A stretch of DNA of 44,551 bases from Pseudomonadota bacterium (GTDB lineage Bacteria; Myxococcota_A; UBA9160; JADFDR01): contig PIVT01000028.1 of the NCBI GenBank assembly GCA_003353845.1, positions 1 through 44,551 of the forward strand, in the 5' to 3' direction. The notes beneath the pieces are model-generated. The model saw only the letters and a list, made by a program, of their open reading frames with translations, was not told the origin of the DNA and made no database searches. Position numbers and translations under genes: made by a program. Below are positions 18,206-27,148 of the stretch, one piece after another (the stretch's first letter is position 1; the number at the start of each line of letters is the position of its first letter).

Positions 18206-20224
18206 TTGCGTAAGACTACCCTTTGGAGCGTTCTGCTCATCTTCAGCTTTGCCTGCAGCCAAGGCGCCACAGCCGAGAGCCGCCTGCAATGCGAAGCGCT
18301 TCCTCCGCTGATGAGCCGCTATCTCCAAAACCACATCAGCTTTCATCACTTGAATGGCGAGCTGCAAGATCGAACCATCGAAAACTACCTGCGACGGATC
18401 GATTCTTCCAAAATGTTGCTGCTTGAAAACGAGGCCAATGAACTGCGAATCGTTTTGCGTTCCATTTTTGCAGAAATGCGTTTTGGCAACTGCAGTGCTT
18501 TGAGTTCCATCCAAGGTGACATAATCAAGCGCAACAAAGAAGTTGAAAAAATTGTCAAAAAAGTGATCAGCTCCAAGAATTTCAAAGTGGACCCGCAGAC
18601 CAAGCTCATCATTGACCCTGAAAAGCGGGGCTTCCCCAAGACGAAGGAAGAGCAACGCGAACTGCTGGAGAAGCTCGCTCACTTTCAAATTTCCAACTAT
18701 GAAAGTGCCGGCACCGAACTTGATGAAGCCAAAGAGAAGTTGATCCACCGCTACGAACTTATTACGAAGCGCGCCGAAGAAAAAATGCCCGAAGATTTGT
18801 ACGCCGCCTTCTTGGACTCTTTTGCATTGGCACTCGATCCTCACTCCAGCTTCTTCTCGCGTGATGACCTGGAGGATTTCCGCATCAGCATGGGGTTGTC
18901 CCTGGAAGGAATCGGCGTCGCACTGACTTCCCGTGACGGTTATTCCGTTGTGGAAAAAGTGATTCCGGGCGGAGCCACAGATCGCACCAAAGCCCTCAAG
19001 CCCCAGGATAAAATCATCGCCGTGGCGCAGGATGGTGAAGAGCCTGTCAACATCATCGACATGTCCTTGCGCGATGTCGTGCGCTTGATTCGCGGGGACA
19101 AGGGAAGCAAAGTTCACCTCACCGTGTTGCGCCAGGCTGAAAGCACCGAGCGTTTTAGCGTCACCATCGTCCGGGATAAAATTGATTTACAAGAGCAGGC
19201 CGCCAGTTTGCGCTTTGAGAAACGAGAAATCGATGGCAAGCAATACAAGCTTGCCGTTCTCGACCTGCCCTCCTTCTATGGGGATGGGGACACGCGCAAC
19301 CGCAACAGCGCGAAAGATGTCGAGAAGTTACTCCAGCAAATTGATCGGGAAGGTGCAGATGGCCTCTTGCTCGACCTGTCCCGCAATGGCGGTGGTCTGC
19401 TAGAAGAAGCTATCGACATCACCGGGTTCTTCATTCGCACCGGTGGCGTGGTCGCCGTGCGCAACGCGGGGCAACCGCCACTGATCCGCAGTGATGATGA
19501 CCGGCGCATTCTGTTCAAAGGCCCCATGGTCGTGCTCATTTCACGCATCAGTGCCTCGGCCTCAGAAATTCTGGCGGGAGCGGTGAAAGATTACAAGCGC
19601 GCCGTCATCGTGGGAGACGATCACACCTTCGGCAAAGGGAGTGTGCAAAACGTAGACACGCTGGCGCAGGAATCGGGTGCCCTGAAATTCACCATGGCCA
19701 TGTTCTTCCGACCCGGCGGTGAATCCACACAGCACACCGGGGTAAATAGCCACATTCCCATTCCCTCACCCTTCAATCTCGACGAGATCGGCGAGAAATC
19801 ACATCACTACTCTCTTCCCCCCGCCTACATCGACCCTTTCCTCGCAGATTCTGCCAATGCACCCATGGCGAGCAATCGTTGGCAACCCGTCTCAAACGCG
19901 ACGATTGACAAACTCGTGGTGCTTTCCGAAGAACGCGTCAATAGCAACGAGGATTTTTCCAAGATCCGCGAGAGTCTGGCAAAACGCGCCAAAACGGGTG
20001 ACGAGGTTCTGCTGGCAGACCTGATTGAAGACCGCGAAGAGGAAAACCACACCGAGAGTGAAAAAGAAGCCGAGAAGGAATTGGAGAAGGAATCCAAGAT
20101 CGGGAAATTAAGCACTGACATCGATGAACCCGAAGAAGAATTAAGCTTGCAAGCCGAAGAAGCCCTCAACGTTCTGGCAGACCTGGTCAAAGCTCAACGA
20201 AAGAATCTTCAATCATCTTTGTGA
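18206..20224 (+). CDS. prc: Tail-specific (C-terminal processing) protease, S41 family
   Basis: Periplasmic Ser-Lys protease of the Prc/Tsp type, which trims or degrades proteins from their C terminus. It starts at TTG (18206) behind a GAGGAG box 6 nt upstream. A signal peptide (LLIFSFACSQGATA) is present. An N-terminal helical region (to about residue 210) precedes a PDZ domain (about 225-310, with SLEGIGVALTSRDGYSVVEKV). The S41 catalytic domain has the active Ser in SRISASASEILAG (near residue 449) and the Lys in HTFGKGSVQNV (near 475). The 672-residue length and the long charged C-terminal domain resemble E. coli Prc (682) rather than short CtpA proteins. Residues 605-640 are a Glu/Lys-rich, coiled-coil-like tail. 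Confidence 0.93.
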   Translation: MRKTTLWSVLLIFSFACSQGATAESRLQCEALPPLMSRYLQNHISFHHLNGELQDRTIENYLRRIDSSKMLLLENEANELRIVLRSIFAEMRFGNCSALSSIQGDIIKRNKEVEKIVKKVISSKNFKVDPQTKLIIDPEKRGFPKTKEEQRELLEKLAHFQISNYESAGTELDEAKEKLIHRYELITKRAEEKMPEDLYAAFLDSFALALDPHSSFFSRDDLEDFRISMGLSLEGIGVALTSRDGYSVVEKVIPGGATDRTKALKPQDKIIAVAQDGEEPVNIIDMSLRDVVRLIRGDKGSKVHLTVLRQAESTERFSVTIVRDKIDLQEQAASLRFEKREIDGKQYKLAVLDLPSFYGDGDTRNRNSAKDVEKLLQQIDREGADGLLLDLSRNGGGLLEEAIDITGFFIRTGGVVAVRNAGQPPLIRSDDDRRILFKGPMVVLISRISASASEILAGAVKDYKRAVIVGDDHTFGKGSVQNVDTLAQESGALKFTMAMFFRPGGESTQHTGVNSHIPIPSPFNLDEIGEKSHHYSLPPAYIDPFLADSANAPMASNRWQPVSNATIDKLVVLSEERVNSNEDFSKIRESLAKRAKTGDEVLLADLIEDREEENHTESEKEAEKELEKESKIGKLSTDIDEPEEELSLQAEEALNVLADLVKAQRKNLQSSL

Positions 20225-20236
20225 TATCGATTGGCG

Positions 20237-22567
20237 CTAACGAACCTTCACCTTGTCCTGCTTTGACTTGTCGCTGGCCGTGGCTTTCTTCGCTGATTCT
20301 TTACTGGTAAACGAAAAGATCAGATGGGGCGTTTCTGCTTCGTCGGCTAACTCGACTTCCACGAAACCGCCTTTGGTCAACTTCCCGAAAAGCAACTCAT
20401 CGGCCAGGGCGTCCTTGATCTTAGACTGAATCACGCGTGCCATGGGGCGCGCTCCGAAATCGGGGTCATATCCTTTTTCAGCCAACCAACTGCGCGCTGC
20501 GTCAGACAAGTGGATACGCACATCTCTTTCGTTCAGCTCTTTTTCAACCTCAAGTATAAACTTGTCAACAACGAGTTCCATCACATCGGTACCCAAGGAG
20601 ACGAAGGACACCACCTCGTCCAAGCGATTGCGAAACTCGGGGCTAAACAGGCGTTCGACTTCTTTGGAACCGTCGCTGCGACTGCCTGAGCCAAATCCAA
20701 TGGCTTTTTCCGTCATTTCACGCGCGCCCACATTGGAAGTCATGATCAGCGTGATGTGAGAAAAATTGGCTTCGCGGCCGTGATGATCCGTCAACGTAGC
20801 GCGGTCCATCACTTGAAGAAGAATATTGAACACATCGGGATGTGCTTTTTCGATCTCGTCCAATAATAAAATGGCGTAGGGGTGCTCACGCACACGTTCG
20901 ACCAACAGACCCCCTTGATCGAAACCGACATACCCCGGTGGTGCACCAATCAGACGCGCCACGGCGTGCTTTTCCATGTACTCGCTCATGTCAAAGCGCA
21001 AAAACTCCACGCCCAGGCAGCCGGCCAGTTGCCGCGCCAACTCGGTCTTCCCCACACCCGTAGGCCCGGTAAACAAGAAGCATCCCATGGGTCGTTCTTT
21101 GCCACCCAGTCCAGCACGTGCGCGTTTCACCGCGCGCACCACGGTTCCCACAGCCTCTTCCTGGCCAAAAACAACTTGCTTCAATTCGCTGCCCAGGCTC
21201 TCCAGACTCTTGCGTTCCGTGGTCGATGCGCGCTCGATGGGAATTTTTGCAATACGCGCAATCACGGCCTCTATATCGCGCACACCCACTCTGCCGCGTG
21301 CAGAATTTTTCTTTTTCGTAGGGCGCAGGCGCACCGCCGCACCAGCTTCATCCATGACATCAATGGCTTTGTCCGGCAAAAAACGATCGTGCAAATGGCG
21401 TTCGGATAATTCCGCCGCCGCTTTCAAGGCGGCGGCTGTGTAACGAAGGCCGTGATGTTCTTCGTAACGCGAAGCGAGGCCTTTCAAAATGCGCACCGTC
21501 TCTTCGATGCTGGGTTCGTGAATTTCCACACGTTGGAAGCGCCGCGCCAATGCGCGATCCTTCTCAAAATTCCGAAACTCCGAATACGTCGTGGCGCCCA
21601 TGCAACGCAATTCACCCGAAGCCAGTAAGGGCTTCAACATATTCGATGCGTCCATGGTCCCACCTTGCACCGCACCCGCACCCAAAATGGTGTGGATCTC
21701 GTCGATGAACAAAATCGGGTTCTTCTCTTTGAGCAAAGCGTGGATCAGTGCTTTAAAACGCGCTTCGAAATCACCTCGGTACTTGGTTCCGGCCAATAAG
21801 GAACCCATGTCCAGCGCGTAAATTTGAGCATCCGCCAACACCTCAGGCACCATGCCCGACTGGATGCGCAAGGCGAGCCCTTCGGCAATGGCCGTCTTGC
21901 CCACGCCGGGGTCACCAATGAAAATGGGGTTGTTCTTGCGACGCCGAGCCAGAATGTGAACCGTCCGTTCAATCTCATCCCCTCGACCCACCAAGGGGTC
22001 CAATCGTCCCTCAGCGGCTGCCACCGTTAAGTTATTGGTAAAAGCGACGAGTGGATCTTCCGTTGGCTCGCCCTCAGCCAGCCCTTCACCATCCCCTGAC
22101 ACCGACTCTCGTGAGGGCTCCTGACCCATTAGCTTCGAACTGCCGTGGGAGATATAGGAAAGCATGTCCAGGCGAGTGACTTCCTGTGCACGCAATAAAC
22201 TCACGGCATAGGAATCGGGCTCTTGGAAAATGGCGGCCAAGGCGTCGCTGGTATCGACCATTTCTTTTTCTGCGGCTTCAACGTGGTGAATGGCGGCATG
22301 AATGACGCGCACAAAGGCCATGGTCTGTCGCGGTTCCATTTCGTCGATGCCCGACTCTTCGCTGAGATCCTCGCTAAAGAAGCGTTGTAAATCTTGTTTG
22401 AGCTGTTCCACATCGGCGCCGCAATGACGCAACACTTCCGACGCGCGCTCATCGTGGAGCAAGGCAAAAAACAAGTGCTCGACCGTTACGTAAGCGTGAC
22501 GTCGAGTCTCGGCTTCGCGCACGGCAGCACGCAAGGTCAATTGAAGTTCCTGTGTCATTCCACTCAT
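20237..22567 (-). CDS. clpA: ATP-dependent Clp protease ATP-binding subunit ClpA
   Basis: Class I Hsp100 unfoldase that feeds substrates to ClpP. The 776-residue chain has a Clp-N double-repeat domain (first 150 residues), AAA+ module D1 (Walker [16 protein letters not shown] near residue 217, Walker [10 protein letters not shown]) and module D2 (Walker [17 protein letters not shown] near 500, Walker [13 protein letters not shown]). It lacks the long middle coiled coil of ClpB, and the clpS partner upstream settles the ClpA identity. The start ATG overlaps the clpS stop (ATGA), implying coupled translation. The C-terminal tail is Lys-rich. It converges on the protease gene with a 12-bp gap. 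Confidence 0.97.
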   Translation of the reverse strand: MSGMTQELQLTLRAAVREAETRRHAYVTVEHLFFALLHDERASEVLRHCGADVEQLKQDLQRFFSEDLSEESGIDEMEPRQTMAFVRVIHAAIHHVEAAEKEMVDTSDALAAIFQEPDSYAVSLLRAQEVTRLDMLSYISHGSSKLMGQEPSRESVSGDGEGLAEGEPTEDPLVAFTNNLTVAAAEGRLDPLVGRGDEIERTVHILARRRKNNPIFIGDPGVGKTAIAEGLALRIQSGMVPEVLADAQIYALDMGSLLAGTKYRGDFEARFKALIHALLKEKNPILFIDEIHTILGAGAVQGGTMDASNMLKPLLASGELRCMGATTYSEFRNFEKDRALARRFQRVEIHEPSIEETVRILKGLASRYEEHHGLRYTAAALKAAAELSERHLHDRFLPDKAIDVMDEAGAAVRLRPTKKKNSARGRVGVRDIEAVIARIAKIPIERASTTERKSLESLGSELKQVVFGQEEAVGTVVRAVKRARAGLGGKERPMGCFLFTGPTGVGKTELARQLAGCLGVEFLRFDMSEYMEKHAVARLIGAPPGYVGFDQGGLLVERVREHPYAILLLDEIEKAHPDVFNILLQVMDRATLTDHHGREANFSHITLIMTSNVGAREMTEKAIGFGSGSRSDGSKEVERLFSPEFRNRLDEVVSFVSLGTDVMELVVDKFILEVEKELNERDVRIHLSDAARSWLAEKGYDPDFGARPMARVIQSKIKDALADELLFGKLTKGGFVEVELADEAETPHLIFSFTSKESAKKATASDKSKQDKVKVR

Positions 22568-22893
22568 TCGTCTTCCAACCCCGCTCGTAGAGGAAATCCT
22601 CTTTTCTCTGCCAATTGATGCACGCGAGCCACCTTTGTTTCGGCCACCTCTAAGATGTAAACCCCAGCGACGCCTTGTCCAGCACGATGCACGGCCAACA
22701 TGATCGCGGTGGCCTCTGAAGGGCTCTTGCCAAAGATACGCTCCAAGACATGGGTCACAAATTCCATGCTCGTATAGTCATCATTGTACAACAATACCTT
22801 GTACCGCTTGGGACGGGCGACACGAGTGCGCGTTTGCGTCGCAACACCGCTTTCGTCCTGGATATCACCCAATCGGGAATCAGAGGCCCCCAT
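22564..22893 (-). CDS. clpS: ClpS adaptor protein (N-end rule)
   Basis: Adaptor of 109 residues that hands N-degron substrates to ClpA. The conserved core is clear: KRYKVLLYNDDYTSMEFVTHVL, then AVHRAGQGVAGVYILEVAETK, with the NDDYT loop and the HRAG segment forming the substrate pocket and ClpA contact. An unstructured N-terminal tail of about 25 residues precedes the core, as usual. It overlaps clpA by 4 bp. The divergent ACT-domain gene begins 207 bp away. Confidence 0.96.
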   Translation of the reverse strand: MGASDSRLGDIQDESGVATQTRTRVARPKRYKVLLYNDDYTSMEFVTHVLERIFGKSPSEATAIMLAVHRAGQGVAGVYILEVAETKVARVHQLAEKRGFPLRAGLEDE

Positions 22894-23100
22894 GGTCCAC
22901 CATCCTTCTACCTACAGCTTCGGCTCCTGACCCCATGATAGCGTCACCCGGGAATTCCGGTGGCAGCTCCAGGCAAAAACATCCCGAGGTGCAGCGGAAG
23001 CGGGCTTAGAGACGCATTTTTAGTCGAGCCAAGTGAAAGTCGGTTGGGTTACAGTCTGTTCAGCACCCAACACGGGATCACCTCGAATAAGGAAAGCCAC

Positions 23101-23625
23101 GTGAACGTCTCACTCGTACTGACTGTCATCGGCCCCGACCGACCGGGCCTCGTCGAATCTGTTTCCCAAGCCATCGCGCAACAAGAGGGGAATTGGCTGG
23201 AAAGTCGAATGGCGCGAATGGCGGGTCAATTTGCCGGAATTTTGCGAGTCAATATCGATGAAGGGAAAGCCGACGCCCTGCGCAATGACTTAATGGCGCT
23301 GGAGACCAAGGGGATCCTCATCAACGTAGAAACCAGCACGGCGGAGGGCTACGAATCCGAGCTGCGCCCGCTTACCCTGGCTTTGATCGGCAATGATCGC
23401 CCTGGGATTATCCACGAGATCTCTCAAATTTTGGCGCAACGCGGCGTAAACGTAGACGAACTCACCACGGAACAAAGCGTAGCGCCCATGAGTGGCGAAT
23501 CGCTTTTTCGTGCCAACGCCGAACTGCGCGCCCCCCTCGATTTAAAAGTGGAGGACTTGCGCGAAGAACTCGAAGAGATCGCACAAGACCTCATGGTGGA
23601 CATTCGACTCGACCTAGGTACGTAA
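23101..23625 (+). CDS. GcvR-like protein with two ACT domains
   Basis: Predicted cytosolic regulator of 174 residues built from two ACT domains: LVLTVIGPDRPGLVESVSQA and, after residue 85, LALIGNDRPGIIHEISQIL. The layout and length resemble the glycine cleavage system regulator GcvR of gammaproteobacteria, but no gcv gene lies nearby, so the ligand and target are unknown. The open frame extends upstream to 22960, but those 47 residues look non-coding. GTG at 23101 has AAGGA about 7 nt upstream and starts at the first ACT strand. The stop codon lies inside the first unit of a short tandem repeat. Confidence 0.85.
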   Translation: MNVSLVLTVIGPDRPGLVESVSQAIAQQEGNWLESRMARMAGQFAGILRVNIDEGKADALRNDLMALETKGILINVETSTAEGYESELRPLTLALIGNDRPGIIHEISQILAQRGVNVDELTTEQSVAPMSGESLFRANAELRAPLDLKVEDLREELEEIAQDLMVDIRLDLGT

Positions 23626-23673
23626 AATCAGGTACGTAAAATGCAGGAACGTAAAATCAGGTGCGTAAGATTT
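23617..23673. repeat. Four degenerate tandem 14-15-bp units at a gene end
   Basis: Units read GGTACGTAAAATCA, GGTACGTAAAATGCA, GGAACGTAAAATCA and GGTGCGTAAGATTT. The first contains the last two codons and the TAA of the ACT-domain gene, so duplication beginning at the stop codon would repeat in-frame TAA triplets. The array ends 31 bp before the phosphoesterase gene. Confidence 0.85.
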
Positions 23674-23704
23674 AGCTGCGCAACCTCATCGATGGGAAAC
23701 CCGC

Positions 23705-24187
23705 GTGGAACACGCAGTCTCTAAAGATCTCATCATCGGTGCCATCTCGGACACGCACGGGTTATTGCGCGACGAAGCGCGAGATGCCCTGGCCGACTGC
23801 TCTCTCATTTTGCACGCGGGTGACATCGGCAGCGCTGAGGTATTCCAAGAGTTGGAAGACATCGCACCGCTGGTGGCCGTGCGCGGAAATACCGATATGT
23901 CGAGCTGGTCACTGCGTTTGTCGCACAACGAACTCGTCGAATTTCACGGGTTTTCGTTTTACGTCCTACACGACCTCATGGAACTCGACCTCGACCCGCA
24001 AGCCGCACAAATCAACGCAGTCATTAGCGGCCACACCCACCGCCCTTTGATCGAAGAGCGCCGAGGGGTTCTCTTTCTCAACCCCGGCAGCGCTGGGCCG
24101 CGACGCGGCTCCCTCCCCATTTCACTGGCGCGTATAAAAGTTCAGGATGGACAACTCCAACCTGAAATCTTTGAGTTGGTATCGTGA
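23705..24187 (+). CDS. YfcE/MJ0936-type metallophosphoesterase
   Basis: Predicted cytosolic calcineurin-fold phosphodiesterase, 160 residues, typical of the YfcE/MJ0936 family. Metal-binding motifs appear in order: GAISDTHGLL (DxH), LHAGDIGS (GDxx), AVRGNTDM (GNxD), a reduced loop at LHDLMEL and SGHTHRP (GHTH). The loop reads HD rather than the common THG; otherwise the site is complete. GTG at 23705 is the start. The natural substrate is unknown for most relatives. The TGA overlaps the GTG of the next gene (GTGA), suggesting the two are translated together. Confidence 0.88.
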   Translation: MEHAVSKDLIIGAISDTHGLLRDEARDALADCSLILHAGDIGSAEVFQELEDIAPLVAVRGNTDMSSWSLRLSHNELVEFHGFSFYVLHDLMELDLDPQAAQINAVISGHTHRPLIEERRGVLFLNPGSAGPRRGSLPISLARIKVQDGQLQPEIFELVS

Positions 24188-24567
24188 AAACAGTACCGGT
24201 CCTATGCCTCTTGCTCCTGATCAGCAGCCTCCACGGACAGGTTCAGGCCGGTGAGGTCGACGTCGTGAAGGTGCAGCTCAAGCAGCAAAGCCCGGGGACC
24301 TACAGCGCGGCCGTCACACTAAAACACAATGACCAGGGCTGGAAACATTACGCTGATCGCTGGGAGATTTTGGATCTACAAGGCAATCTCTTGGCCACAC
24401 GCGTGTTGGCTCACCCCCACCGCGAGCAGCCCTTCACCCGTCAGCTCACCGACATTTCCATACCCGACGGCGTGAACCAGGTACGCGTGCGCGGGCACGA
24501 CCTCCTTCACGAATACGGAGGGGTCGATAAAATTGTCGCGGTGCCGCGGCCCTCGCTCTCTCCCTAG
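24184..24567 (+). CDS. Small secreted protein of unknown function
   Basis: Protein of 127 residues with a clear Sec signal peptide (VPVLCLLLLISSLHGQVQA, cleavage likely after VQA). The mature part of about 105 residues is rich in beta-forming sequence and has the conserved-looking blocks VTLKHNDQGWKHYADRWEI and VLAHPHREQPFTRQL. No cysteine or metal site is obvious in the mature part. It begins at GTG overlapping the phosphoesterase stop. I do not recognise a named family; the His-Pro-His and Trp-Lys-His residues would be the first to inspect for metal binding. Confidence 0.75.
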   Translation: MKTVPVLCLLLLISSLHGQVQAGEVDVVKVQLKQQSPGTYSAAVTLKHNDQGWKHYADRWEILDLQGNLLATRVLAHPHREQPFTRQLTDISIPDGVNQVRVRGHDLLHEYGGVDKIVAVPRPSLSP

Positions 24568-24577
24568 ACCAAGCGCT

Positions 24578-25429
24578 TTAGACCGAGCCCTTGAACTCCG
24601 CGAGTTGCGCGGCGAACCCTTCGCGAAAAGTCGGATATCGCAAGCGGTATCCCGCTTTGAGCAAACGTTCACTCGAACAGCGTTTATTGCCCGATCGGCT
24701 CGACGGGGTTGCAGCCGCCTGAGGTTCGGGTGCACCCAGCTGCTCAGCCAACCAAAACAATAACTCCCGTTCAGACACTGGCTCTTGATCCACACCGATG
24801 TACAGCTCTTCAGGATCGGGCATCCCCATCAAGTGACGCAGCGCGCCGGCGCAATCGATGCGATGCATGCGATTGGTATAGTGGACTTCGTCATCCCGAT
24901 AATTCGCCACTCCTTGCCGAACGCGGTTGATCAGCCCGGCACGACCCTGCCCGTAGATCGCCCCTAGACGCAGCACCGTGCATGGGATTTGTGAGGCGCG
25001 AAAAAGTTCTTCGCCCTCCAGAAGTAGCTGGCCCGCAAAACTCTGTGGCAGCGCGGGGGAAGATTCATCCACCTGCTCGCCCTGTTCCTGGGCATACACA
25101 CTGGTGCTTGAGGTGAAAAAGATGCGCCGCGGAGCTACGCGTCGACGCTCAAACAAAGTCAGGAGATTGCGCACGCCCTCGACGTAAACTTGACGATAGC
25201 TGGCCTCGTCTCGGCGCCCTGCAGCAGCCGTATAGAAAATGAAATCAATATTGGCTGGCAGGCCTTTCAGGCTTCCCGGATCCGCCAGGTCTGCCTCAAT
25301 GGGGCGGATCCCCAAGCCCACACTTTCAGGGTTCCGGCTCAGCCCCCATACCTCATGGTCCTCATGTGCCAGGGAGGTCCCCAATAAACTCCCCACATCC
25401 CCACAACCGGCGATGAGTACCCTGGTCAT
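24578..25429 (-). CDS. NAD(P)-dependent epimerase/dehydratase-like SDR
   Basis: Extended short-chain dehydrogenase/reductase-like protein, 283 residues. The Rossmann motif is RVLIAGCGDVGSLLG at the N terminus (GxGxxG). FFTSSTSVYAQEQGE occupies the position of the catalytic Ser/Thr-Tyr region, but the usual YxxxK is not obvious: after VYAQ there is no Lys three residues after Tyr, and the later part has LLLEGEELFRA. This resembles YeeZ-like atypical SDRs that keep the fold but lose the standard triad. Substrate unknown. It converges on the secreted-protein gene with a 10-bp gap. Confidence 0.82.
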   Translation of the reverse strand: MTRVLIAGCGDVGSLLGTSLAHEDHEVWGLSRNPESVGLGIRPIEADLADPGSLKGLPANIDFIFYTAAAGRRDEASYRQVYVEGVRNLLTLFERRRVAPRRIFFTSSTSVYAQEQGEQVDESSPALPQSFAGQLLLEGEELFRASQIPCTVLRLGAIYGQGRAGLINRVRQGVANYRDDEVHYTNRMHRIDCAGALRHLMGMPDPEELYIGVDQEPVSERELLFWLAEQLGAPEPQAAATPSSRSGNKRCSSERLLKAGYRLRYPTFREGFAAQLAEFKGSV

Positions 25430-25618
25430 TCCATTCTACCCCTCGTACGAATCATCTGAATCAAGCGCCGCCGACTCGATCGCGGCTAAAGTTGCCCAGC
25501 ATTGTGACGAACTCTATCGATAGAAACCAATCCGTGGCCTAGATTCAGGACCGTAGATCCACCTGACAAGAGGGGTTCTACAAAGATTGCAACCCCAGGT
25601 TTAACACAAGGAATCGAC

Positions 25619-25720
25619 TTGACTTTGAAACTACTCTCTCAGCCCGCTCAGGAGCCTCCTGCCTGCTATTTCAAGGACGGCATGCCCTTTTTCGACCAAA
25701 AATGTTACACCTCTAAGTAA
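25619..25720 (+). CDS. Candidate 33-residue small ORF coupled to the CNNM-type gene
   Basis: A TTG codon at 25619 with an AAGGA box 6 nt upstream opens a 33-codon frame. It contains a Gln/Pro-rich stretch (QPAQEPPACYF) and ends KCYTSK. Its TAA shares its last base with the ATG of the following gene (TAATG), the arrangement of termination-reinitiation coupling. It could be a leader peptide controlling the downstream transporter-like gene, a tiny protein, or chance: a 33-codon open stretch is not rare. The combination of ribosome site and stop-start overlap is the only support. Confidence 0.35.
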   Translation: MTLKLLSQPAQEPPACYFKDGMPFFDQKCYTSK

Positions 25721-26976
25721 TGCTTGAGATCATCCTCACGGTTGTCATCATGCTCATCGTTTCAGCGCTGAGCTCCGGCGTCGAAGCGGCAATTTTTGCC
25801 GTTCCCTACAGCCGTGTTCGTGGAGCCATCGACGAAAAGCGCTTCGGTGCCAGTGCCCTGTTGTCCATCAAGGACGATATGCGCAAGCCCATCATGACCA
25901 TCGTCATTTTCAACAACATCGCCAATGTCACAGGGTCCATTACGGCGGGTACCTTGGCGGCGCTTAGATTCGGTGAAGTCTGGGTCGTAGGTTTTTCGGG
26001 ATGCCTCACCTTCCTTGTGATTATCTTTGCTGAAATCCTGCCCAAAACGGTGGGCGAACGAAACGCCCTTACCGTTTCCCTGATCACGGCTCGCCCGCTC
26101 TTGCTGATCTCCAGGGCACTCACACCCATTATTTGGTTTATCGAAAAAATTGTGACTCCTTTCATTGGCAACCCTCGTCAGGGCATCACCTCCGAAGAAG
26201 AGATCACCATTCTCACCCAACTCGGGCACGAAGCGGGCATCATCGAAGAAGACGAAAGCGAATTGATTCAGCGCGTCTTCAAGCTCAACGACATCACCGC
26301 CTGGGACATGATGACACCACGCTCTCAAATCGATGCCTTTGACGGCAGTCTCACCCTGGGAGATGTGCGATCCCAAATCATGAAGCTTACGCACTCGCGC
26401 ATCCCCGTGTACGAAGAGACCCTCGACAAGATCATCGGATTGGTCAGCGTGCGTGAACTGCTGCAGGCGGTAGCGGTCGGACGCGAAAAAGCCAGTCTCT
26501 CCTCCCTGGTCCAAAAAGCTTATTTCGTTCCAGAAACGACCCCGGCCGACGACCTACTCGTCCACTTCCAGCAGACGCATGTCCACCTGGCCGTCGTCGT
26601 CGACAGCCTGGGGAACGTACTGGGTGTCGTCAGCCTGGAAGATGTCATTGAAGAATTGGTCGGCGAAATCATTGACGAAACCGACGTCGAGCCGGAAAAA
26701 ATCAAGCGCATCTCCCGCTTCGAAATCCTTGTCGACGCCGATACCGACATTCATCGCATCAACAAGTTTTTCAATACCGAAATCCCCGGCGAGGGGAGAA
26801 TCGGTGAAATGCTGTGCGAGGCCTTTGGCTCTATTCCCCAGGTGGGAGAATCCATTGAACTCCATGACCTGCGTTTCCATGTGGCTCAGGGCAACTCACA
26901 GCTCATGCAGACGATCCGCATCGTCAAGCCCACCGGCCCCTCCAAACCGCAACCGGACGAATCCGACATCGAATAG
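25720..26976 (+). CDS. CNNM/CorC-HlyC family membrane protein (DUF21-CBS pair-CorC)
   Basis: Inner-membrane protein of 418 residues. An N-terminal DUF21/CNNM domain (about residues 1-165) holds three or four hydrophobic helices, including VTGSITAGTLAALRFG and ILPKTVGERNALTVSL. The cytosolic part holds a CBS pair (MTPRSQIDAFDGS, HSRIPVYEETLDKIIGLVSVREL; then HLAVVVDSLGNVLGVVSLEDVIEELVGEI). A C-terminal CorC_HlyC domain follows (ILVDADTDIHRINKFFNT). Relatives such as CorC/YtfL/CNNM are implicated in Mg2+ or other divalent-cation efflux; older haemolysin names are misleading. The ATG at 25720 has no strong site of its own, which fits reinitiation from the small ORF before it. Confidence 0.92.
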   Translation: MLEIILTVVIMLIVSALSSGVEAAIFAVPYSRVRGAIDEKRFGASALLSIKDDMRKPIMTIVIFNNIANVTGSITAGTLAALRFGEVWVVGFSGCLTFLVIIFAEILPKTVGERNALTVSLITARPLLLISRALTPIIWFIEKIVTPFIGNPRQGITSEEEITILTQLGHEAGIIEEDESELIQRVFKLNDITAWDMMTPRSQIDAFDGSLTLGDVRSQIMKLTHSRIPVYEETLDKIIGLVSVRELLQAVAVGREKASLSSLVQKAYFVPETTPADDLLVHFQQTHVHLAVVVDSLGNVLGVVSLEDVIEELVGEIIDETDVEPEKIKRISRFEILVDADTDIHRINKFFNTEIPGEGRIGEMLCEAFGSIPQVGESIELHDLRFHVAQGNSQLMQTIRIVKPTGPSKPQPDESDIE

Positions 26977-27148
26977 AAGAATGCGGGTTCGGTCCCATTT
27001 TTTGGACTTTTCGGCTAAATGCCACAATTCAAAGGCTGGCTCGGTCTAGCCCCGCCGAACAATTACGCTTAGGCAACCTAAATCACAGAAAAATTCGCAA
27101 AAGTCTGGTAGGCATCGAGAGTGCAAATGGTTGCAAATGGAGAGACTT

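Noticed and set aside
22960-23100. Upstream extension of the ACT-domain gene
   Set aside because: The extra residues resemble non-coding translation, and GTG 23101 has its own ribosome site just before the first ACT strand.
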